Assembly (NCBI GenBank): GCA_964600365.1
Contig: CAZRJG010000086.1
Location: forward strand, 1-7,271
Direction: 5' to 3'
Length of the DNA stretch: 7,271 nt
DNA from: GCA-020352575 sp964600365
GTDB taxonomy: Bacteria; Actinomycetota; Acidimicrobiia; Spongiisociales; JAENVV01
Shown: positions 1 to 5,890 of the stretch, piece by piece
How the letters are laid out: each line of letters begins with the position of its first letter
Numbering within the stretch: position 1 is the first letter of the stretch
The notes under the pieces: generated by a model
The model's database searches: none
The model's input: the letters and a program-made list of their open reading frames with translations, nothing else
What the model was told of the DNA's origin: nothing
Made by a program: the position numbers and the translations under genes

Positions 1-60
1 GCGGCGGCCATCGGGGGCGCGTTCGGCGCGTTCCTCAACAAGATCGCCCCGATCGTTTAG
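1..60 (+). CDS. C-terminal tail of an unidentified protein (5' end outside window)
   Basis: Frame 1 is open from the window edge to a TAG at 58-60 and encodes 19 residues ending in NKIAPIV. The tail is rich in Gly, Ala and Phe and hydrophobic, so it could be the end of a membrane protein, but it is too short to assign a family. The Shine-Dalgarno of the next gene overlaps its stop codon, which implies co-transcription and perhaps translational coupling with the small membrane proteins downstream. That real coupling signal is the main reason to accept this as a true gene end. Confidence 0.6.
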   Translation, partial: AAAIGGAFGAFLNKIAPIV

Positions 61-64
61 GAGG
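59..64 (+). promoter_or_regulatory. Shine-Dalgarno AGGAGG that selects the ATG at 71
   Basis: AGGAGG at 59-64 overlaps the upstream stop codon. The ATG at 65 abuts it with no spacer, whereas the in-frame ATG at 71 has a 6-nt spacer. The second ATG is therefore the better start, which shortens the protein by two residues. Confidence 0.7.
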
Positions 65-70
65 ATGGAG

Positions 71-457
71 ATGGCACACACGCACACCGAACACGACACG
101 TCCGTCGCGCCGGAGTTGGAGGGCCTCCACCTCGAGGACCGTCCGGACGGCCCCGGTGCAGCTGCGATGATCTCGGCGGGGATCGGGGTCTTCTTCCTCG
201 GTTTCCTCACCGTCCTCAGCGAGGCGTCACCCGGCATCCACGATTTCCTGGGTGCCTTCAGCGGGGACGCAGGCGTCGGCCCGCTCGCCGGTAAGACCAT
301 CCTCGCGGTCATCGCGTATCTCGGCTCGTGGGCGATCCTCCACGTCTCATGGAAGGCGAAGGACGTCGACCTCAAGCGTGCGTTCTGGATCGGACTGGTC
401 CTCGGCGTCCTCGGGGCCCTGGGGACGTTCCCACCCGTCTTCCTCCTGTGGCACTGA
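71..457 (+). CDS. Small membrane protein, three predicted transmembrane helices, unknown function
   Basis: A 128-residue protein starting at the ATG at 71, chosen by the Shine-Dalgarno at 59-64. I do not recognise the family. The N-terminus (about residues 1-30) is hydrophilic and acidic with several His near the start (AHTHTEHD), and may be cytosolic or metal-interacting; the metal idea is only inference. Three hydrophobic segments follow at about residues 32-50, 72-92 and 104-126, the last containing GLVLGVLGALGTFPPVFLL. The loop between segments 2 and 3 is charged (WKAKDVDLKR), consistent with a cytoplasmic loop. The gene follows the preceding stop without a gap and overlaps the next gene by 10 nt, so the two small membrane proteins are probably made together and may form a complex or be accessory subunits of the protein encoded upstream. 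No catalytic motif is visible. Confidence 0.75.
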   Translation: MAHTHTEHDTSVAPELEGLHLEDRPDGPGAAAMISAGIGVFFLGFLTVLSEASPGIHDFLGAFSGDAGVGPLAGKTILAVIAYLGSWAILHVSWKAKDVDLKRAFWIGLVLGVLGALGTFPPVFLLWH

Positions 458-684
458 CACCTCGTCGTCCACACCGCGCCGAGTTCGTCTCGGCGTGGAT
501 GACCGGCATCGGCTTCGGGTGGATCGCCTTCATGGTCACGTGGATCCTTGCCAACCGGGTGACGGCGCGACTGCTGCCGTTGCCCGAAGGGCCGCTGACG
601 GCCATGGGCTCGGCGATCGTCTCCGGCATCGTCATCTCGCTGTGGCAGGGCCGTCGCCTTGCCACGAAGGTACGTGACGGCTGA
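448..684 (+). CDS. Very small membrane protein, two predicted transmembrane helices, unknown function
   Basis: A 78-residue frame beginning at a GTG (448-450) that overlaps the TGA of the previous gene (455-457), the usual geometry for translational coupling. The frame is open further upstream to an ATG at 328, but that part is Arg/Pro-rich shadow sequence inside the preceding gene, so I reject the longer start. An ATG at 499 would also keep most of the protein. Two hydrophobic segments are visible at about residues 14-36 (containing MTGIGFGWIAFMVTWIL) and 48-66 (AMGSAIVSGIVISLW), followed by a short basic tail (QGRRLATKVRDG) that suggests a cytoplasmic C-terminus. I know no family for it. 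It is the last gene of the plus-strand unit and ends 12 nt before the convergent alr stop. Confidence 0.6.
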   Translation: MALTPRRPHRAEFVSAWMTGIGFGWIAFMVTWILANRVTARLLPLPEGPLTAMGSAIVSGIVISLWQGRRLATKVRDG

Positions 685-696
685 AGCGGAGGGGGA

Positions 697-1839
697 TCAG
701 CGCGGATCGGCGCCCGGGCGCGTGTACACGCGGGGGACCCGGGCGCCGATCCGCGCGAGGACCTCGTAGGGGATCGTCCCCGAGCGAGATGCGAGCTCCG
801 CGGCCGAGATCTCCTCGCCGCCCTGTCGCCCGATGAGGACCACCTCGTCCTCGTCATAGGCAGTTCCGTCGGGCCCGAGGTCCACCATCGTGTGGTCCAT
901 GCACACCCTCCCCACCACCGGCTGGCGGATCCCCCCCACGAGGACCTCGGCGACGTTGGAGTTCGCACGGGCGTATCCGTCCCCATACCCCACCGGGAGC
1001 GTGATCACCCTCGTGTCACGCGTCGGCACCCATGTCGCACCGTACGAGACGGGGTCTCCCGCCCGCACGACCTTGAAGAAGACCACTTGGGTCCGCCAGG
1101 TGAGGGCTGGCGCCACTGCCACGCTTCGGGCGCACTCCCTAGACGGGTACACGCCGTACAGGAGGATGCCCGGACGCACCATGTCGAGGTGCGCATCGGG
1201 CACCTGGAGGATCGCGCCCGAGTTGGCGATGTGTCGTGTCGGCACCGGGAGGCCGTTGCGTTCATACCACCCGACGATCCCCATGAACCGTTCCAACTGG
1301 AGGCGCGAAAAGGTGAGGTCGGCCTCGTCCGCGGTGGCGAAATGGCTGAACACGCCGGTCACGTCCACGTCGGCGGCCGCCTCGCCAGCTTCGAGGAGCC
1401 GCATCGCCGTGCGGTGGTTCTGCCCGAGGCGGCCCATCCCCGTGTCGAACTTGAGATGCACCTTGGCCCGGACCCCGACCGACACCGCAGCATCCTGGAC
1501 CTGCTCGAGCTTGCCCACCGATGGGACGGTGATCGTGAGATCGGAGGCCAGGAAGCGGGGTATCTGCCGCCCTACGACACCGGACATGACGAGGATCGGC
1601 GCGCGCACCCCCGCTTCCCGGAGGGTCTCCCCCTCCTCGAGGTAGGCGACGCCCAGCGCATCCACGCCGAGCGCATCGAGGTGGCGGCCCACCTCGACGA
1701 TGCCGTGGCCGTAGGCGTTGGCCTTGAGGATGGGCATGACCTTGGCCGGCCCGACGTGCTCGCGGATGGCCGACAGGTTCGCACCGAGCGCCCCGAGGTC
1801 GACTTCGACGCGCGTCGGACGGATGTCAGCGTCGTCCAT
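697..1839 (-). CDS. alr: Alanine racemase
   Basis: A 380-residue PLP-dependent racemase converting L-Ala to D-Ala in the cytoplasm for peptidoglycan. The N-terminal TIM barrel carries the PLP lysine in ILKANAYGHG (K39). FDTGMGRLG (around R137) and HIANSGAI (203-210) are conserved barrel segments. The C-terminal domain supplies the second catalytic base, Y266 in SYGATW, and VGRVCMDHTMVDLG (309-322), where the Met-Asp pair lines the active site of the dimer partner. Length is normal for the family. The ATG start lies just before the conserved VEVDLGALGANL. No Shine-Dalgarno precedes it; instead a TACCCT box sits 7 nt upstream, suggesting a leaderless mRNA. It lies 44 nt downstream of nnr, the usual neighbour order in Actinomycetota. 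The last codons form half of a 19-bp inverted repeat, so the C-terminal sequence appears constrained by an RNA or DNA structure. Confidence 0.97.
   Translation of the reverse strand: MDDADIRPTRVEVDLGALGANLSAIREHVGPAKVMPILKANAYGHGIVEVGRHLDALGVDALGVAYLEEGETLREAGVRAPILVMSGVVGRQIPRFLASDLTITVPSVGKLEQVQDAAVSVGVRAKVHLKFDTGMGRLGQNHRTAMRLLEAGEAAADVDVTGVFSHFATADEADLTFSRLQLERFMGIVGWYERNGLPVPTRHIANSGAILQVPDAHLDMVRPGILLYGVYPSRECARSVAVAPALTWRTQVVFFKVVRAGDPVSYGATWVPTRDTRVITLPVGYGDGYARANSNVAEVLVGGIRQPVVGRVCMDHTMVDLGPDGTAYDEDEVVLIGRQGGEEISAAELASRSGTIPYEVLARIGARVPRVYTRPGADPR
700..756. terminator. Perfect 19-bp inverted repeat at a convergent gene junction, probable bidirectional terminator hairpin
   Basis: Positions 700-718 and 738-756 are exact reverse complements (19 of 19). 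The 19-nt interval contains a further perfect 14-nt palindrome, CGCGTGTACACGCG at 719-732. As RNA on either strand this folds into a long GC-rich stem with an inner 5-bp hairpin and an asymmetric GGGGA bulge. It starts 15 nt after the stop of the plus-strand small membrane gene and ends exactly before the alr stop codon at 697-699, so it lies inside the alr coding region. No T-tract follows on either strand, so it would be a U-less hairpin of the kind proposed for high-GC actinobacteria. Its structure is certain; its terminator role is inferred from position. Confidence 0.65.
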
Positions 1840-1846
1840 GGGAGGG

Positions 1847-1852
1847 AGGGTA
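1847..1852 (-). promoter_or_regulatory. Candidate -10 box (TACCCT) of a leaderless alr promoter
   Basis: TACCCT on the minus strand fits the actinobacterial TANNNT -10 consensus and ends 7 nt before the alr ATG. The intervening bases are CCCTCCC, pyrimidine-rich and unable to act as a Shine-Dalgarno. This spacing would start transcription at the A of the ATG. No convincing -35 is visible. The same box and spacing occur before acpS. Confidence 0.45.
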
Positions 1853-1883
1853 GGAGGCAGGGGCGCAGGGAGCGCGCCACGCC

Positions 1884-3290
1884 TCAGACCGGAGGCACCA
1901 TCAGGGCGATCTCGTCCACGAGGTCGTCGGCAGTGACGATCCCCCGGGCGGCCACCGACCGCCCGGCCAAGCCGTGCCAGTGGGCAGCCGAAGCTGCAGC
2001 GTCTGCGGGGGGGAGCCCACGGGCGACGAAGGCGGCAATCATCCCACTGAGGACATCACCGGTACCGATCGTCGCCAACTCCCTCCCGCCCGAGGTGATC
2101 ACACGGGTCGCGGCCTGGTCGGCGACGAAGCTCGGACTCCCCTTGAGCAGCACGATTGCCCCGGCACCCGCAGCCAGCTCCTGCGCGGATCCATGCCCGG
2201 GGGCCTCGCCGGTGAGGCGGAAGAACTCCCCGGCGTGGGGGGTGAGGATGGTCGGACGGGTACGCTCCTCGATGACGGCGAGGTCCACTGAGGTGATGCC
2301 ATCGGCATCCAGGACGAGGGGTCCCGGCCAGCCGTCCGCGAGCGCGTTCACGAACTCCTCCATCCCGGCCCCGAGGCCGGGGCCGAGCGCGAGCACGTCG
2401 TAGCGCTTCCCGCCCTCGAGGATCGCAGCGGCGTCAGCGGCCACAAACCGCTCGCCCACGCCGACACTCCTCCGCAGGAGGGCGGCAGGGGCATGCACGG
2501 GGAGCCCTCCAGGTGTGAGCAGCGCCACCGCACCGGCGCCGGAACGCAGGGCGGCCGTCGCCGCAAGGACCGGTGCACCCGACATGCCGGGCGCACCGCC
2601 GACGACGAGGACGGATCCCGCCATCCACTTGTGGGCACGCCGGCCGCGCCGGGGCACCGTCGCATCATCAGTCGTCCACCAGAGCAGTTCCGGCTCCCCA
2701 CCCGTGAGGCCGATGTCGGCGATCTCGAGCAGGCCGACGTGGTCGGGTCCGGACCCGATGAGGAGGCCCGTCTTCGGCGCATGGAAGGTCACGGTGACAT
2801 CGGCGACGAATGCCGCCCCGGGCACCTCGCCGGATCCCGCATCGAGTCCACTCGGTACGTCGACCGACACGACGAAGCCCGCGTGATCGGTCCACGGGAT
2901 GACCTCCGGGGCCAGTGGGCGCGAGAGCCCGACCCCGAAGAGCCCGTCGACCAGGACGTCGGCATCCAGCGGCGAGCTCCACGGCCGCACCGCCACTCCG
3001 GCCGCCACGGCGTCGGCTGCTGCGGACCGTGCCGGGTCGGTGGCCGGCTCCCGGTACAGCACGACGGTCGCTCCTACCCCGTGGCGATGGAGGTGCCGTG
3101 CGGCAACCCAGGCATCGCCCCCGTTGTTGCCGGGCCCGGCGAGCAACACCACCGAGGACCCGTATCCGAAGCCCGCCCGGAGCACCGTCATGGCCACCGC
3201 ATGGCCTGCCCGCTCCATCAGTTCCCCGAGTCGGTCACCCGCCCGCTCGTCGAGTCGCTTCGCTTCGGCCGGTGAGAGCACGGGGATCAT
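1884..3290 (-). CDS. nnr: Bifunctional NAD(P)H-hydrate repair enzyme (epimerase plus ADP-dependent dehydratase)
   Basis: A 468-residue two-domain cytoplasmic protein that repairs damaged NADHX/NADPHX: the N-terminal domain interconverts R and S epimers and the C-terminal domain dehydrates the S form using ADP or ATP. The N-terminal YjeF_N domain (about 1-205) shows LLAGPGNNGGDAWVAARHL (49-67), DGLFGVGLSRP (115-125) and VDVPSGLDA (143-151). The C-terminal ribokinase-like domain (about 215-468) shows HKWMAGSVLVVGGAPGMSGAP (220-240), LGPGLG (302-307), LDADG (327-331), LTPHAGEFFRLTG (349-361), LLKGSPSFV (381-389) and the catalytic-loop GTGDVLSGMIAAF (409-421). Length is that of a complete fusion protein. 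The ATG is preceded by no Shine-Dalgarno but by a TAGCGT box 6 nt upstream. It sits between acpS and alr, as is common in Actinomycetota, but acpS is divergent here. Confidence 0.95.
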   Translation of the reverse strand: MIPVLSPAEAKRLDERAGDRLGELMERAGHAVAMTVLRAGFGYGSSVVLLAGPGNNGGDAWVAARHLHRHGVGATVVLYREPATDPARSAAADAVAAGVAVRPWSSPLDADVLVDGLFGVGLSRPLAPEVIPWTDHAGFVVSVDVPSGLDAGSGEVPGAAFVADVTVTFHAPKTGLLIGSGPDHVGLLEIADIGLTGGEPELLWWTTDDATVPRRGRRAHKWMAGSVLVVGGAPGMSGAPVLAATAALRSGAGAVALLTPGGLPVHAPAALLRRSVGVGERFVAADAAAILEGGKRYDVLALGPGLGAGMEEFVNALADGWPGPLVLDADGITSVDLAVIEERTRPTILTPHAGEFFRLTGEAPGHGSAQELAAGAGAIVLLKGSPSFVADQAATRVITSGGRELATIGTGDVLSGMIAAFVARGLPPADAAASAAHWHGLAGRSVAARGIVTADDLVDEIALMVPPV

Positions 3291-3296
3291 GACAAG

Positions 3297-3302
3297 ACGC
3301 TA
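3297..3302 (-). promoter_or_regulatory. Candidate -10 box (TAGCGT) of a leaderless nnr promoter
   Basis: TAGCGT on the minus strand matches TANNNT and lies 6 nt (CTTGTC) before the nnr ATG. No Shine-Dalgarno is present. It faces the candidate acpS promoter across the 107-bp divergent intergenic region (3291-3397), which otherwise shows no clear operator. No good -35 hexamer was found. Confidence 0.4.
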
Positions 3303-3384
3303 CGCGAAGGCGACCCGGCCGCGGCCGAGTACCCATGCACAGCAGGGGGGCGCTTCCAGACGTCCGCTGACGGGCTTCACCCCG

Positions 3385-3390
3385 TACCCT
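3385..3390 (+). promoter_or_regulatory. Candidate -10 box (TACCCT) of a leaderless acpS promoter
   Basis: TACCCT on the plus strand ends 7 nt (TCCTGGA) before the acpS ATG at 3398, the same hexamer and spacing as upstream of alr. There is no purine-rich Shine-Dalgarno in the gap. A CTGACG at 3367-3372 resembles a -35 but is only 12 nt away, too close to count. Confidence 0.45.
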
Positions 3391-3397
3391 TCCTGGA

Positions 3398-3781
3398 ATG
3401 GCGATCATCGGCATCGGACAAGATCTCATCGACATCACACGGGTCGCAGACGTGCTCGAGAAGTACCCACGGTTCACCGAGCGGTGCTTCACCGAACACG
3501 AACGCCTCTACGCGAACAGGTTCACCTTCCCCGCCCGCCGCTACGCGGCCCGGTTCGCGGGGAAGGAGGCTGTGATGAAGTCGATGGGAACCGGCTACCG
3601 GCGCATTCGCTGGACCGACATCGAGATCACCGGAGGTGGCAAGCCGACCGTCCGACTCTTCGGTACCGCAAAGGCCCGAGCCGACTTCCTCGGGATCACC
3701 GAGATCCACGTGTCGATCACCCACACGGACGACACGGCGATGGTCTTGGCGGTCGCCGAGGGGGACAAGCCCGAGGCGTAG
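3398..3781 (+). CDS. acpS: Holo-[acyl-carrier-protein] synthase
   Basis: A 127-residue phosphopantetheinyl transferase of the short trimeric AcpS type. It moves 4'-phosphopantetheine from CoA to a serine of apo-ACP, activating fatty-acid synthesis in the cytoplasm. The signatures are complete: IGIGQDLIDITR (4-15) with the Mg-binding D9, RFAGKEAVMKSMGTG (52-66) with the Mg ligand E57 and K56, and HVSITHTDDTAMVLAVA (104-120). Length is typical. The ATG start places IGIG at the extreme N-terminus, as expected. Unusually, it is on the strand opposite its neighbours: divergent from nnr (107 bp apart) and tail-to-tail with glmS (14 bp between stop codons). In many actinobacteria it sits collinearly between glmS and nnr, so a local inversion or an independent promoter acquisition is inferred. 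Confidence 0.95.
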   Translation: MAIIGIGQDLIDITRVADVLEKYPRFTERCFTEHERLYANRFTFPARRYAARFAGKEAVMKSMGTGYRRIRWTDIEITGGGKPTVRLFGTAKARADFLGITEIHVSITHTDDTAMVLAVAEGDKPEA

Positions 3782-3795
3782 CGGCCCCGACTCGG

Positions 3796-5622
<1,827 letters not shown>

Positions 5623-5629
5623 GGTCGTG

Positions 5630-5637
5630 CTCCTTCT
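5630..5637 (-). promoter_or_regulatory. glmS Shine-Dalgarno (AGAAGGAG)
   Basis: AGAAGGAG on the minus strand lies 7 nt before the glmS ATG and fixes that start. It is clearly stronger than anything before alr, nnr or acpS, which matches glmS having a structured leader. Confidence 0.8.
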
Positions 5638-5659
5638 CGTTCATGAGCACACGATGACG

Positions 5660-5675
5660 CGGATCCTGCGATCCG
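5660..5675 (-). other. Small 6-bp hairpin with GCAG loop immediately 3' of the ribozyme
   Basis: On the minus strand CGGATC (5675-5670) and GATCCG (5665-5660) are perfectly complementary around a GCAG loop. It begins at the base following the inferred 3' strand of the ribozyme pseudoknot and ends 22 nt before the Shine-Dalgarno. It is too short and has no T-tract, so it is not a terminator. It could insulate the ribozyme fold or affect stability of the cleaved mRNA; the role is unknown. Confidence 0.4.
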
Positions 5676-5817
5676 ACCGGTCCGGGTGGGCGCTGTTCCG
5701 GGATCGCTCCCGGGTTTTCTCCCATCACCGTGACGACCCCGGTGGGCCGAGAGGGCACCCGCCGAATGGTTCGATACTCCCTCTTCCTCGTCACCTCCGC
5801 TCAGGAGGCCAGGCGCT
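5676..5817 (-). ncRNA. glmS ribozyme: glmS self-cleaving ribozyme / GlcN6P-responsive riboswitch
   Basis: Read on the minus strand, the leader contains the conserved core in order: TAGCGCC (cleavage expected between A5817 and G5816), TGACGAGG (5793-5786), TATCGA (5776-5771), TTCGGCGGGTGCC (5766-5754), and AAAACC / GGAACA flanking P4. Helices: P1 5809-5804 with 5798-5793 (GCCTCC/GGAGGT, one G-U); P2 5784-5779 with 5755-5750 (AGAGGG/CCCTCT); P2.1 TCGAA 5774-5770 with TTCGG 5766-5762; a hairpin CGGCC 5749-5745 with GGTCG 5738-5734. The hairpin loop ACCGG (5743-5739) can form the pseudoknot with CCGGT (5680-5676). P3 core is TGGG 5724-5721 with CCCA 5690-5687. P4 is CCGGGA 5713-5708 with TCCCGG 5703-5698, capped by a GCGA tetraloop. 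Total length from the cleavage site (about 141 nt) and every element match the Bacillus glmS ribozyme as I remember it. GlcN6P acts as the coenzyme for cleavage, and the cleaved mRNA is degraded. It lies directly upstream of glmS, the only gene class this RNA is known to control. Confidence 0.93.
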
Positions 5818-5848
5818 ACAAGGTGGTTGGTGCTCGGTTGTGCGCTCG

Positions 5849-5854
5849 AGGGTA
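5849..5854 (-). promoter_or_regulatory. Possible -10 box (TACCCT) for the glmS ribozyme transcript
   Basis: The same TACCCT hexamer seen before alr and acpS occurs on the minus strand in the glmM-glmS gap, after the glmM stop. Transcription starting about 7 nt downstream would begin near 5841, about 25 nt upstream of the predicted cleavage site, a sensible 5' end for the ribozyme RNA. No -35 is convincing, and read-through from rpsI-glmM is equally possible. Confidence 0.3.
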
Positions 5855-5890
5855 CCGCTCGGCCACTCCAACGACGCCGAACGGCGCGCC

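Noticed and set aside
328..447. Longer N-terminus for the second small membrane protein from the ATG at 328
   Set aside because: This stretch is inside the preceding gene in another frame and encodes Arg/Pro-rich sequence. The hydrophobic protein-like sequence starts only after the GTG at 448.
2367..2384. 7-bp GC-rich hairpin GGCCCCG-AGGC-CGGGGCC inside nnr
   Set aside because: It encodes the conserved LGPGLG motif, so repeated Gly/Pro codons in a GC-rich genome explain it.
892..2403. A 503-codon open frame on the plus strand opposite alr and nnr
   Set aside because: It runs antisense to two proteins with complete catalytic motifs, its translation is Arg/His/Pro/Asp-rich low-complexity sequence, and it crosses the alr-nnr junction. 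It is a GC-rich shadow frame.
3335..3370. 11-codon ATG frame in the nnr-acpS gap as a leader peptide
   Set aside because: No ribosome-binding site, no regulatory codon pattern, and the candidate acpS transcription start is downstream of it.
5855..5869. GGAGTGGCCGAGCGG on the minus strand, resembling the 5' end of a class II tRNA (Leu/Ser)
   Set aside because: No anticodon arm, variable arm, T-arm or matching acceptor strand follows; the sequence runs directly into the ribozyme.
5875..5886. Short inverted repeat CGCCG-TT-CGGCG just after the glmM stop as a terminator
   Set aside because: The stem is 4-5 bp with a minimal loop and no T-tract. It is not strong enough to call a terminator.
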